This document shows, in pieces, positions 34,929 to 43,643 of a DNA stretch of 64,000 nucleotides (the first letter of the stretch is position 1; every line of letters begins with the position of its first letter). This stretch comes from Pelovirga terrestris (GTDB taxonomy: Bacteria; Desulfobacterota; Desulfuromonadia; Desulfuromonadales; Geopsychrobacteraceae), in assembly GCF_014773365.1 (NCBI RefSeq), contig NZ_JACWUN010000006.1:62001-126000 (forward strand). Reading direction: 5' to 3'. The translations under genes were made by a program, and so were the position numbers. The notes under the pieces were generated by a model. The model was not told where the DNA came from. It did not search any database and saw only the letters and a list, made by a program, of their open reading frames with translations.

Positions 34929-35089
34929 GGAAGCCATGTAGCCCCTTGATTTGAAGGTTACTCCAACTCAGGAATTGGGGGCAAGCAAAAATCGCCAGAA
35001 AAGATCACACCAATATTCGGCACTGGAATGACTTATTGTGTCACCTTGGCAGCTTATCCTTCGTGCTGCAATGTCGTCAGGAGATTAAT

Positions 35090-35527
35090 ATGACAGCGAT
35101 TCTACTCGGTCGGGCCGATCAGGTCCCGCCGGAAAACTTAAACATCCCCCTGTTCCTTGATCGGGTGCCCGCCGGGTTTCCCTCGCCGGCGTCCGACTAT
35201 TGCGAGGGCAGTCTGGATCTGAACGAGCTGTGTATCACCAAGCCCGCCGCCACCTACTTTGTTCGTGCTTCGGGCGATTCCATGATCGATGCCGGGATTT
35301 TCGCCGGTGATGTGCTGGTGGTGGACCGGTCTTTGGAGGCCCGGCATGGCGATGTGGTGATTGCCGAATACGGAGGAGAGTTGACGGTGAAAAGGCTGGA
35401 GCTCAAACCGACGGTGCGGCTGATGCCGATGAACAGGAACTACCTGCCGCTGGTAATACCCGAAGGGGAGGAACTACAAATTTTCGGCGTCGTTACCACC
35501 GTCATCCATTCCCTGCGCAAACCATGA
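35090..35527 (+). CDS. umuD: SOS mutagenesis protein UmuD (S24 peptidase)
   Basis: 145 aa S24 self-cleaving protein, regulatory partner of DNA polymerase V. The cleavage site lies in VPAGFPSPASDY (A28-G29), the catalytic Ser is in ASGDSM (Ser64) and the Lys in VKRLE (Lys101), each offset by +4 from E. coli UmuD. The ATG at 35090 follows AGGAG. It overlaps umuC by 4 bp. No LexA box was recognised in the 265 bp upstream, so SOS control is inferred from the family only. Confidence 0.95.
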   Translation: MTAILLGRADQVPPENLNIPLFLDRVPAGFPSPASDYCEGSLDLNELCITKPAATYFVRASGDSMIDAGIFAGDVLVVDRSLEARHGDVVIAEYGGELTVKRLELKPTVRLMPMNRNYLPLVIPEGEELQIFGVVTTVIHSLRKP

Positions 35528-36789
35528 CCGATAACGTCTTCGCCCTGGTCGACTGCAACAACTTCTATGTCAGTTGTGAGCGGGTGTTCCGTCCCGATCT
35601 AAAAAATGTCCCAGTGGCGGTGTTGTCCAATAACGACGGTTGTATCATTGCCCGCAGTAAGGAGGTCAAGGATTTGGGAGTCAAGATGGGGACCCCGCTG
35701 TTCAAGGTCAGGGATCTGATCAAGGAGCACAAGATCCGCATCTTCTCCAGCAACTACAGCCTCTATGACAACATCTCTACCAGAGTGATGCAGACCCTGG
35801 AAACCTTCTCCCCACGGGTTGAAATCTATTCCATTGATGAAGCTTTTCTGGATGTGAGCGGTCGCCCCCATCGTGAAACCTATGGCCACCGGATCAGGCA
35901 GACGGTGATCAAGGACGTGGGTGTTCCAGTCTGTGTCGGTATGGCCACCACCAAGACCCTGGCCAAGCTGGCCAACTATGCCGCCAAAAAATTCACGCAG
36001 ACCGGCGGCGTGGTGGATTTGACCGATCCCCAGCGCCGGCAGCGTTTACTCGACATTACCCCGGTATCCGAAGTCTGGGGGGTCGGCCGTCATCATACCG
36101 AAAGTCTCGCTCGCATCGGTATCACCACCGCCGGACAATTGGCCCGGATGGATAGCCGCTTCCTCCGCAAGAAATACTCCGTGGTCATGGCGCGCACCCT
36201 CATGGAGCTGAACGGCGAATCCTGCCTGGATCTGGAAGAGATCACCCCAGTGAAAAAACAGATCGTCTGTTCCCGCTCCTTTGGCGAAAAGATCACCGAC
36301 AAAAGCCAGGTCCGCCAGGCCCTCTGCGAGTTTGCCGCCCGTGCCGCCGAAAAACTGAGAAAAGAGCAGCAACGGGCAACCGTCATGACCGCTTTTATCC
36401 GTACCAGCCCGTTTGATAAAAACGCACCTCACTACGGCAATGCCGCTACCGGGCGTTTTTTTCAATCCACCTCCGATACCCGGCAGCTGGTCGGCATGGC
36501 CACCAATCTGTTTGAACGGATCTGGAAAGAAGGCCATCGCTATGCCAAAGCCGGTGTCATGCTGGGCGACTTTACCCCCGAACAGCAGATGCAATACCCC
36601 TTGTTTGGTCAACCCGAGGATACCGACACCGCTGACCGTCTGATGCTGGCCATCGATAACATCAATAAGGGCGTCGGCAAGATCTGGTTCGGCGGGCAGC
36701 GCCCGAAGAAAGACTGGTACATGAAACAGGATCTCAAGTCACCAGCCTATACGACGCGCTGGGATTGTTTGCCGGTGGTGCGGGGGTGA
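35524..36789 (+). CDS. umuC: DNA polymerase V catalytic subunit UmuC
   Basis: Y-family translesion polymerase (421 aa). Catalytic motifs are FALVDCNNFYVSCERVFRP (residues about 5-23) and YSIDEAFLDVSG (Asp-Glu pair about residue 101). The little-finger region and the UmuC-type C-terminal extension are present. It overlaps umuD by 4 bp. A repeat (copy C) is convergent just downstream. Confidence 0.96.
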   Translation: MTDNVFALVDCNNFYVSCERVFRPDLKNVPVAVLSNNDGCIIARSKEVKDLGVKMGTPLFKVRDLIKEHKIRIFSSNYSLYDNISTRVMQTLETFSPRVEIYSIDEAFLDVSGRPHRETYGHRIRQTVIKDVGVPVCVGMATTKTLAKLANYAAKKFTQTGGVVDLTDPQRRQRLLDITPVSEVWGVGRHHTESLARIGITTAGQLARMDSRFLRKKYSVVMARTLMELNGESCLDLEEITPVKKQIVCSRSFGEKITDKSQVRQALCEFAARAAEKLRKEQQRATVMTAFIRTSPFDKNAPHYGNAATGRFFQSTSDTRQLVGMATNLFERIWKEGHRYAKAGVMLGDFTPEQQMQYPLFGQPEDTDTADRLMLAIDNINKGVGKIWFGGQRPKKDWYMKQDLKSPAYTTRWDCLPVVRG

Positions 36790-36823
36790 AATCCATCAAA
36801 GTTGGATCAACGATAAAAATTGA

Positions 36824-36867
36824 GTAACTATTCAGCTCTATCTCTGCCCCGGGTCGGGAATCCTTTG
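36824..36867 (-). repeat. Dispersed 3'-end repeat, copy C
   Basis: On the minus strand, immediately after the stop of the hydrolase-like gene, the sequence reads AAAGGATTCCCGACCCGGGG and then CAGAGATAGAGCTGAATAGTTAC (in two parts). The right end matches copies A and B (GCAtAGTTAC / GTGAATAGTTAC) and the GGAT-CC core matches copy A. Orientation relative to the preceding gene is the same as in the other copies. Confidence 0.55.
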
Positions 36868-37689
36868 TCACATGGCCGGCACCAGTTCTTCCGGCTCTTC
36901 CACCTCGACCTGGTTGCGTCGCGGGGCGATGCGACGGAAAAAATCAACCAGCTTACGGCTGAGCTCCTGTGGCAGTTCCAGTGAGAGCAGGTGCCCACCA
37001 TCCAGCTGGTCCGAGCAGAGGCAGCGCGGTAATATTCCCGCCATAACCCCAATGTGATGAGGGTGGCAGATGTTGTCATGCTCGCCGCTGACAACCATGG
37101 TAGGCAGTTGCAGGTTGGCAAGCAGTTGAGTGTAGTCGCGGCGATGAATCATCGCTTTGAGGCCATTGATCAGGGCATCGCGATCATAGTTATTAACCAT
37201 CTGCCGCACCGAGTTGATCAGGTGCGCGGGAAGCTGCTGCTCGCGACCCGCAAAGAGCATGCTCACCAGTTGTTCGCGCGCATTCTCCCCTTCGCTTTGC
37301 ATCAGCTGATTGATCAGTTCGGCACGGCGGGCACGCTCCTGCACATCGTCCTGAACCGGACGCGTGGAAATGAAGCAGGCTCCAGCAATCCGTTTGGGGT
37401 GGCGCTCCAGTAAATCGAAGAGGATGGCTCCGCCCATTCCCATGCCGCAGGCGGCAAAGCGGCGCAAGCCAAGGCGGTTGAGCAGGCGCAGGATGCTGTG
37501 GCTGTAATCAGCGATGGAGTTGTATTCACGGCATTGGGAAAAGTCGGGAAGAATGACGCGAAACCCGGCATGTTGCAAAGGGTCAATCTGCTCGTTCCAG
37601 ATTTCTGCGGTTAAGGGGAGGTCATGGATGAGGACAACGGCCGGACCCTGACCGATATCCTTGAAGGGGATGGAGTTTTTCTTCTGCAT
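36868..37689 (-). CDS. Alpha/beta-hydrolase-fold protein lacking the nucleophile
   Basis: About 273 aa with a clear alpha/beta hydrolase layout: AVVLIHDLPLTAEIW (oxyanion region, about 17-31), FAACGMGMGGAIL at the nucleophile elbow (about 78-90), VVSGEHDNICHPHH for the acid and DQLDGGHLLSLELP for the histidine. The elbow normally reads GxSxGG but is GMGMGG here, so residue 84 is glycine and the serine nucleophile is missing. It is therefore probably not a standard hydrolase and may be a binding or scaffold protein. The start at 37689 follows AAGGAG. Confidence 0.82.
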   Translation of the reverse strand: MQKKNSIPFKDIGQGPAVVLIHDLPLTAEIWNEQIDPLQHAGFRVILPDFSQCREYNSIADYSHSILRLLNRLGLRRFAACGMGMGGAILFDLLERHPKRIAGACFISTRPVQDDVQERARRAELINQLMQSEGENAREQLVSMLFAGREQQLPAHLINSVRQMVNNYDRDALINGLKAMIHRRDYTQLLANLQLPTMVVSGEHDNICHPHHIGVMAGILPRCLCSDQLDGGHLLSLELPQELSRKLVDFFRRIAPRRNQVEVEEPEELVPAM

Positions 37690-38100
37690 TGCATTTTCTC
37701 CTTGTAGTGACAGATGATGAGATGCGTCCATTGATTTATGTTGTAAACGGTAATCACAATTTTCATTGCAAGGGGGGGCGGTTCATGTTTCGACTGTTAC
37801 AAGGATGAGCAATTTGTATACCGATGTTTTACTTCTGTAAAAATATAAATAAATGATAAAAAACAGATATATAGAGCTTTATGGTAATTACTATAAGATA
37901 TGTATTTTCGCAAAAACGCAAACAACATTCTAGTCCGCCAACCAGCTGCATGCTGGTTGAGTGGTGGCAAAACGTTGAAATATAAGGAAATTTCCATTTT
38001 CGCAGGATTGCGAAAGATCTTTTCTTTACTTTGGCATTTGGGCAATAGGCTGGGAGATAGCAGCGAGGGTGCAGCTATCCGTTGAGGATGGAGGTCGATG
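37690..38100. other. Intergenic region with hairpins upstream of the SDR gene
   Basis: About 410 bp without a gene. It is AT-rich from 37850 to 37920, then contains CAACCAGC (37939-37946) pairing with GCTGGTTG (37952-37959) around five bases, and near its end GATAGCAGC...GCAGCTATC with one mismatch. It is a divergent promoter region and may hold a structured leader for the SDR gene, but I could not match it to a known riboswitch class. Confidence 0.5.
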
Positions 38101-38844
38101 ATGACCAAGATTGATAAGGTGCCGCCCGTTGTCCTGGTGACCGGGGGTGCGCGCGGAATCGGCAGGGGGATTGCCCTGCGTCTGCTTAAGGACGGGTTTC
38201 GGGTGGTGATTGCCGACATGGATGATGAGGCCGGCCGCCGGCTGGTCATCGAATCTGCCGGCGAAATCGCCGCGATAAGGACGGATGTTGCCGCTGAAGA
38301 GTCGGTCAAGGCGCTGTTTGAGCAGATCAGTGCGGATTTTGGTCGTTTGGATGGGTTGATCAATAATGCCGGAATTGCCCGTGCTCATGCGGTCCCCCTT
38401 GAACAGCTGGAACTGGCCGACTGGAACCGCCTGCTGGCGACTAATCTGACCGGCGTTTTTCTGTGCAGCAAGTACGGGATTCCCCTGTTGCGGCCCTGCC
38501 GGGGAGCCATTGTCCATATTGCCTCCACCCGGGCCTTACAATCGGAAGCCGATACCGAGGCCTATTCTGCCGGCAAGGGAGGCGTGGTGGCGTTAACCCA
38601 CGCCATGGCCATCAGCCTCGGGCCGCAGATCCGGGTCAACTGCATCAGCCCCGGTTGGATTCATGTCACTAATGATACCCTGCAGCCCCGGGATCACGCG
38701 CAACATCCGGCCGGCAGGGTCGGGACTCCGGAGGACATTGCCGGCCTGGTGGCGTACCTGATTTCTGAGCAGGCCGGGTTTATTACCGGCCAGAATTTTG
38801 TTGTCGATGGCGGTATGACGCGCAGGATGATGTATGTCGACTAA
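38101..38844 (+). CDS. Short-chain dehydrogenase/reductase
   Basis: Classical SDR of about 247 aa. The cofactor motif is VLVTGGARGIGRGIA (about residues 10-24), NNAG is in LDGLINNAGIARA (about 82-94), and the catalytic Ser, Tyr and Lys are in VHIASTRALQ and EAYSAGKGGV. The end has GQNFVVDGGMT, typical of ketoreductases. The start is ATG at 38101, six bases after GGAGG, although the ATG at 38098 is also possible. Substrate unknown. It faces the sugar dehydrogenase gene, convergent by 3 bp. Confidence 0.92.
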   Translation: MTKIDKVPPVVLVTGGARGIGRGIALRLLKDGFRVVIADMDDEAGRRLVIESAGEIAAIRTDVAAEESVKALFEQISADFGRLDGLINNAGIARAHAVPLEQLELADWNRLLATNLTGVFLCSKYGIPLLRPCRGAIVHIASTRALQSEADTEAYSAGKGGVVALTHAMAISLGPQIRVNCISPGWIHVTNDTLQPRDHAQHPAGRVGTPEDIAGLVAYLISEQAGFITGQNFVVDGGMTRRMMYVD

Positions 38845-38847
38845 AAG

Positions 38848-39996
38848 CTAGGGCGTCGCCGGTTCCAGTCGCAGCAGGGCCCCGTTACGGGCATCAGTCA
38901 GCAGGTAGATAAAGCCGTCCGGCCCCTGGCGGACATCGCGGATACGCCCGACCCGGTTCTGCAGCAGGCGTTCTTCAGCGACGATCTCTTCCCCCTCAAG
39001 GGTCAGGCGCACCAGCATCTGGCCGCGCAAGGCGCCAACCAGCAGATTCCCGCGCCAACCGGGAAACTGATCGCCGGTATAAAACGTCATACCTGCGGGA
39101 GCAATGGAAGGATCCCAGTAATACAGAGGTTGCTCCATCCCTTCTTTGTGGGTGCCGATACCGATTCTGGTACCGATGCCGTAATTGACCCCGTAGGTAA
39201 TAACCGGCCAGCCGTAGTTATGACCGGAGCGGATAATGTTGATTTCATCTCCCCCCTGGGGGCCGTGCTCATGGGCCCAGAGCTCTCCGCTGAGCGGGTG
39301 CAGGGCGGCGCCCTGAATGTTACGGTTGCCGATACTGAATAATTCCGGCAGCCAATCCGGCTGCTGCTGGTACGGGTTGCCGGCAGGAATACGACCATCA
39401 TCGTGAATCCGGATGACCGAGCCGGCATGGTCATCGGTGTCTTGAGCGCGCTCCTTCTGCCCATGGTCGCCCAGGCTGATATAGAGAAAACCCTTGCCGT
39501 CGAAGACCAGGCGGGAGCCGAAGTGACGACCGGTTGAGGTGCCCTTGTTGCCGCGAAAGAGCACCTCAACCTCCTTAAGCTGGTTGCCGATGAATGTACC
39601 ACGGGCGACATCGGTACTAATGCCGCGGCTGCGGGTCGAGGTGTAGGCAATATAAATCAGCTGATTGTCGGCAAAGCGGGGATGCAGAGCAACATCAAGC
39701 AGACCGCTCTGCCCCTGGGCAACAATGTTGGGCAGGCCCGATACCGGTTGGGGCAACAGCTGACCATTTTCTACCAGGCGAAGCCGCCCCGGACGCTCGG
39801 TGACCAGGATGCGACCATCGGGAAGAAAAGCCATCCCCCACGGGTGTTCCAGCCCTCTGGTGATCTCGACGATGCGGATTTGCTCGCTGGAGGTCGTGAC
39901 AACCTGCGCAGCAGCACTGAAAGGCGAACTGATAAGCAGTAAAAAAGCAAGACTAACGGCCAGGGTGCAAAAGCTGAATATTTTGCAGTTTGTCAT
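38848..39996 (-). CDS. PQQ-dependent soluble aldose/sorbosone-type dehydrogenase
   Basis: About 382 aa periplasmic six-bladed beta-propeller with a signal peptide (TLAVSLAFLLLISSPFSAAA). GLEHPWGMAFLPDGRILVTE near residue 50, HPRFADNQLIYIAYTS, and SLGDHGQKERAQD, IGNRNIQGAALHP and HEHGPQGGDEIN are the Yli/Asd family motifs that bind PQQ and calcium. It oxidises aldose sugars with PQQ. The cofactor's biosynthetic genes are not in the window, so whether the protein is loaded with PQQ is unknown. Confidence 0.9.
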   Translation of the reverse strand: MTNCKIFSFCTLAVSLAFLLLISSPFSAAAQVVTTSSEQIRIVEITRGLEHPWGMAFLPDGRILVTERPGRLRLVENGQLLPQPVSGLPNIVAQGQSGLLDVALHPRFADNQLIYIAYTSTRSRGISTDVARGTFIGNQLKEVEVLFRGNKGTSTGRHFGSRLVFDGKGFLYISLGDHGQKERAQDTDDHAGSVIRIHDDGRIPAGNPYQQQPDWLPELFSIGNRNIQGAALHPLSGELWAHEHGPQGGDEINIIRSGHNYGWPVITYGVNYGIGTRIGIGTHKEGMEQPLYYWDPSIAPAGMTFYTGDQFPGWRGNLLVGALRGQMLVRLTLEGEEIVAEERLLQNRVGRIRDVRQGPDGFIYLLTDARNGALLRLEPATP

Positions 39997-40151
39997 GATG
40001 TGCCTCCCTGTGTTTTTTGGGAAAAAGGTAGCGAGTAAGTAGAACTTCCTGAAAAACCAGGTTTCTTCGGTATATCCTCTATTGCTCCAGTGAGCGAAGC
40101 AAACGGGTGGTGAGAACCAATATTATAACACAGTGCTGCCGGGCAATGGCT

Positions 40152-40179
40152 TTGGCAACCGCTGGGTCCGTGGTATACT
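40152..40179 (+). promoter_or_regulatory. Predicted promoter of the YhdH-type gene
   Basis: -35 TTGGCA (40152-40157), a 16 bp spacer and -10 TATACT (40174-40179), then a 52 bp leader with GGGAGG (40216-40221) ahead of the ATG at 40232. Confidence 0.6.
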
Positions 40180-40231
40180 TTGTTTTTGCAGATTCTCTTG
40201 ATCCACATTGCAGCAGGGAGGTTTAACCTTT

Positions 40232-41227
40232 ATGAAATTTAAAGCATTAGTCGTAAGTCAGCCGGAAAAAAAGGTGTTTGTCCGTTCAATTGAAACCCGC
40301 AGCCTTGATGAATTGCCCACTGGTGATCTGATCGTTAAGGTCCATTATTCCTCCCTTAACTACAAAGATGCCCTGTCGGCAACCGGTAACCCGGGGGTGA
40401 CCCGTGAGTTTCCCCACACTCCAGGGATCGATGCTGCCGGCGAGGTTGTCAGCTGCACTGAAGGCAGTTTCCAGCCCGGCGACCCGGTGATTGTTACCAG
40501 TTATGACCTCGGGATGGAAACCGATGGCGGTTTTGGCCAGTTGATCCGTGTGCCAGCCAGTTGGGCGCTGAAATTGCCGAAAGGGTTGAGTCTCAAGGAG
40601 AGCATGATGTATGGCACCGCAGGCTTAACCGCCGGGCTGTCGGTTGACCAGCTGATCGCCAATGGGGTGACGCCGGACTCCGGTCCGATCCTGGTGACCG
40701 GTGCGACCGGCGGAGTGGGGAGTCTGACGGTCGCGATTCTGGCCAAGCTCGGTTATCAGGTGACGGCAGTTACCGGCAAGCTTGATGAAGAATCCTACCT
40801 TAAACGCCTCGGAGCCCAACAGGTGCTCAGTCGAGAAGCCTTTATGACCGGCAGTGACCGCCCGATGCTGAAAACCACTTGGGGTGGTGTTGTCGATTGT
40901 GTCGGTGGCGAGATGCTGGCGACGGCGATCAAGTCTACCCGTTACGATGGGGTGGTTACCTGTTGTGGCCTGGTGGCCTCGCCGGAACTGCCGATCAATG
41001 TTTTCCCCTTCATTCTGCGCGGGGTGCGCCTGATCGGTATCGATTCCGCCGAAGCTCCCATGGCGCGTCGGCAGCAGGTCTGGACCAAGCTGGCGGACGA
41101 GTGGAAACTCGCTGATCTCGACCGGATGGTCGAAGAGGTGGCGCTGGAGCAACTGGAAGAAAAAATCAAGCAGATGCTGGCGGGAGAACTCAAGCGCCGG
41201 GTGCTGGTTTCCCTGATTGAGGGCTGA
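40232..41227 (+). CDS. YhdH/AcuI-family NADPH-dependent enoyl reductase
   Basis: Zinc-free medium-chain dehydrogenase/reductase of about 331 aa. The N-terminal fold has VKVHYSSLNYKDALSATGNP (about 35-54) and FPHTPGIDAAGEVV (about 62-75); the cofactor fold has GPILVTGATGGVGSLTVAIL (about 150-169). This YhdH/AcuI group reduces acryloyl-CoA or related enones. The ATG at 40232 follows GGGAGG. It has its own promoter and is followed 39 bp later by the M48 protease gene. Confidence 0.9.
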   Translation: MKFKALVVSQPEKKVFVRSIETRSLDELPTGDLIVKVHYSSLNYKDALSATGNPGVTREFPHTPGIDAAGEVVSCTEGSFQPGDPVIVTSYDLGMETDGGFGQLIRVPASWALKLPKGLSLKESMMYGTAGLTAGLSVDQLIANGVTPDSGPILVTGATGGVGSLTVAILAKLGYQVTAVTGKLDEESYLKRLGAQQVLSREAFMTGSDRPMLKTTWGGVVDCVGGEMLATAIKSTRYDGVVTCCGLVASPELPINVFPFILRGVRLIGIDSAEAPMARRQQVWTKLADEWKLADLDRMVEEVALEQLEEKIKQMLAGELKRRVLVSLIEG

Positions 41228-41269
41228 AAATAATTTGACCGCCGGTGAACAGGTGAGCGGGAGGTAATG

Positions 41270-42811
41270 ATGTTACGACAGCTGGGATGGATGTTGCTGC
41301 TGCTGGTGCTGACCGGGTGCGCCGTCAATCCGGTCACCGGGCGCAATGAACTGGTGCTGGTCGGAGAAGGAACCGAGCTGCAGATCGGCGCTGAGCAGTA
41401 TGCGCCGCTACGGCAGATGCAGGGGGGGGATTACGCTGCCCAGCCGCAGATTACGGCCTACGTCAAGGAGATTGGCGGGCGTCTGGCCGCCGTCAGTGAT
41501 CGTCAACTGCCCTATGAGTTTCAGGTGATTAACGATTCGACGCCGAATGCCTGGGCGTTGCCCGGCGGCAAGATCGCCATCAATCGCGGCCTGTTGACCG
41601 AGATGCAGAGCGAAGCGGAGCTGGCAGCGGTGCTTGGTCACGAAATTATCCACGCCGCCGCGCGTCACAGTGCCCAGAGTATGCAGCGCGGAATGCTGTT
41701 ACAGGGAGCGGTGGTTGCCGCAGCGATGGCGGCGGGCAACAGTGAATATGCCGGGCTGGCGATGGGCGGCGCGTCCATTGCCGCCGGTTTGGTCAGCCAG
41801 AAATACAGTCGCGAAGCGGAGAGCGAGGCCGATTACTACGGCATGCTTTATATGTCACGCGCCGGTTATGATCCCAGCGCGGCGGTCGATCTACAGCAGA
41901 CCTTTGTGCGCCTGTCGGAAGGACGCCAGGGTAACTGGCTTGAAGGCCTGTTTGCCAGCCACCCGCCATCGCAGGAGCGGGTTGATGCCAACCGCCGCAC
42001 CCTGGCAAGCTTGCCCCCTGGAGGTGAAAGAGGGGTGGAGCGCTACCGTCAGATGATGGCTCCGCTGCGTGCTGCCCAAAAATCCTATGATGCCTATGAT
42101 GAAGGGCGCAAGGCCTTAAATGACAATCGTGCCGCACGCGCGCTGGTTCTGGCCGACCAGGCGATTGCCGGTGAACCCAAAGAAGCCCTTTTTTATGGTC
42201 TGCGCGGTGATGCCCTGCGTAAGCAGGGGCGTGATCGCGAAGCGATAGCGGCCTTCGATCTGGCCCTGCAGCGTCAGCCGGACTATTTTCACTACTATCT
42301 GCAGCGTGGTCTGGCCTATCAGGCGTTGGGGGAGACCGGCTCAGCAAACGCTGACCTGGAGCGTAGCGTCGCTTTGTTGCCGACTGCCCCGGCCATGAAC
42401 TCTCTGGGTCAATTGGCTCTCAAGCAGGGCGACAGCACGCGCGCGATGGAATATTTCTCCGGAGCGGCTGCGTCTGATTCTCCCGCCGGGCGCCAGGCCT
42501 ATGCATCTCTGGTGCGACTTGATCTGTCCACCAATCCTGCAACATATCTTAAAATCGACTATGCTCTCGATCGCCAGGGACAACTGCTTGTCCGTCTGGC
42601 GAATCAGACCCCGGTTAGTATTGGTGATATCACCCTTGAGGTTGGTTACGACGATCCGGCCGGCAAACGCCAACAGACTCGGCTGCGCATTGCCGGACCG
42701 GTTGCCGCCGAAACGACTTACCAGGCTGCTACCGGACTTGGACCTATCGCTGATCCGGGAAAAGTAAAGAATCTGGGAAGCCGGATCATGGCAGCACGGG
42801 TCCTTGATTAG
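41270..42811 (+). CDS. M48 metalloprotease lipoprotein with TPR repeats (BepA/LoiP-like)
   Basis: About 513 aa lipoprotein with signal MLLLLVLTGCAVNPVTG (Cys about 17). The M48 domain has the zinc motif HEIIH in AVLGHEIIHAAARHSAQ (His124-His128) and the third ligand near EAESEADYYG (about 185). TPR-like helices occupy roughly residues 280-400 (AREAL.., DYFHYYLQRGLAYQALGETG), and a C-terminal beta domain follows. BepA-like proteases assemble and clear outer-membrane proteins. The ATG at 41270 is better spaced from GGAGG (41260-41264) than that at 41267. Confidence 0.9.
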   Translation: MLRQLGWMLLLLVLTGCAVNPVTGRNELVLVGEGTELQIGAEQYAPLRQMQGGDYAAQPQITAYVKEIGGRLAAVSDRQLPYEFQVINDSTPNAWALPGGKIAINRGLLTEMQSEAELAAVLGHEIIHAAARHSAQSMQRGMLLQGAVVAAAMAAGNSEYAGLAMGGASIAAGLVSQKYSREAESEADYYGMLYMSRAGYDPSAAVDLQQTFVRLSEGRQGNWLEGLFASHPPSQERVDANRRTLASLPPGGERGVERYRQMMAPLRAAQKSYDAYDEGRKALNDNRAARALVLADQAIAGEPKEALFYGLRGDALRKQGRDREAIAAFDLALQRQPDYFHYYLQRGLAYQALGETGSANADLERSVALLPTAPAMNSLGQLALKQGDSTRAMEYFSGAAASDSPAGRQAYASLVRLDLSTNPATYLKIDYALDRQGQLLVRLANQTPVSIGDITLEVGYDDPAGKRQQTRLRIAGPVAAETTYQAATGLGPIADPGKVKNLGSRIMAARVLD

Positions 42812-42818
42812 TATCGCC

Positions 42819-43604
42819 ATGCACTTTTGTGATACGCACATTCATCTGGTGGCCGCTGGCACCAAAGAGAAGGCCGACGTATGGGTTGAATCCGCCGCCG
42901 CGGCGGGGATCGACTGTCTGATTCAGCCCGGCGTCAGAATCGGTGATTGGGATGCGATGGTCTCTTTGGCACAGCGCCATCCGAGCGTCTATGCCGCCCC
43001 GGGAATTCATCCCATGTGCGCGGATCAATGGGATGACGAGGCGGCCCGGCAGTTAAAGGAACTGACCTGCCATCCAAAGGTTGTGGCTATCGGTGAAATC
43101 GGTCTGGATGCTGTTGTCGGGCCTGCCCAAGAGGTTCAGGAGCGGGCCCTGCGCGCCCAGTTGCAGATTGCTCTGGATCATGACTTGCCGGTACTGCTTC
43201 ACTGTCGTCAAAAAAAAGGTGCCCTGCTGGCGATATTGCGTGAGTTGGATATCGGGCGGCACATTGGCGGGGTCTGGCATGGTTTTTCAGGCAGTTTGCC
43301 CTTTGCTCGCGAGTTGGTTGACCTGGGCTTTGTCATCGGGGTTGGACCGGTTCTGTTGCGGCACAATGCGCGCAAGCTGATCGAGGTGGTCGCGGCCCTG
43401 CCAACATCATCTTTCGTCGTGGAGACGGATCTGCCGGATATGGCACGGACACCGGAGGAATTAATCAATGTGGCGAAAAAAATTGCTGAAATTAAAAGCC
43501 TGTCACTTTACGGTGTAGCTAGAGTAACGACAGAAAATACTTTAAAATTGGTATCTGTTCCGCACCGGATGCCTGCTCCTGGGCGAAGGACAGCAGTTGA
43601 ATAA
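42819..43604 (+). CDS. TatD-family metal-dependent hydrolase with repeat-encoded tail
   Basis: About 261 aa. TatD motifs: CDTHIHL (metal HxH, about 4-10), VVAIGEIGLD (Glu), LLHCRQK (His), VWHGFSGS (His) and VETDLPDM (Asp). These proteins act as deoxyribonucleases or D-amino-acid/peptide processing enzymes in related species. The start is taken at the ATG at 42819; a TTG at 42804 overlaps the M48 gene. The last 18 or so residues (after TTENTLKL) are coded by repeat copy D and are unlike other TatD proteins, so the normal C-terminus is probably near residue 243. Confidence 0.87.
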   Translation: MHFCDTHIHLVAAGTKEKADVWVESAAAAGIDCLIQPGVRIGDWDAMVSLAQRHPSVYAAPGIHPMCADQWDDEAARQLKELTCHPKVVAIGEIGLDAVVGPAQEVQERALRAQLQIALDHDLPVLLHCRQKKGALLAILRELDIGRHIGGVWHGFSGSLPFARELVDLGFVIGVGPVLLRHNARKLIEVVAALPTSSFVVETDLPDMARTPEELINVAKKIAEIKSLSLYGVARVTTENTLKLVSVPHRMPAPGRRTAVE

Positions 43605-43608
43605 TTAC
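43551..43608 (+). repeat. Dispersed 3'-end repeat, copy D
   Basis: Begins GTATCTGTTCCGCACCGGAT and ends CAGTTGAATAATTAC, matching copy A at the left and copies A-C at the right. Unlike the other copies it lies inside the open frame of the TatD gene, whose stop codon (43602-43604) falls in the right end. Confidence 0.7.
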
Positions 43609-43643
43609 TATCAATTGTTTGGTAAATTTCAGGAAGGTAGCAA

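Noticed and set aside
37797-38363. Minus-strand open frame of 188 codons opposite the SDR gene.
   Set aside because: It mirrors the coding strand of a well-conserved SDR and shows no family motifs.
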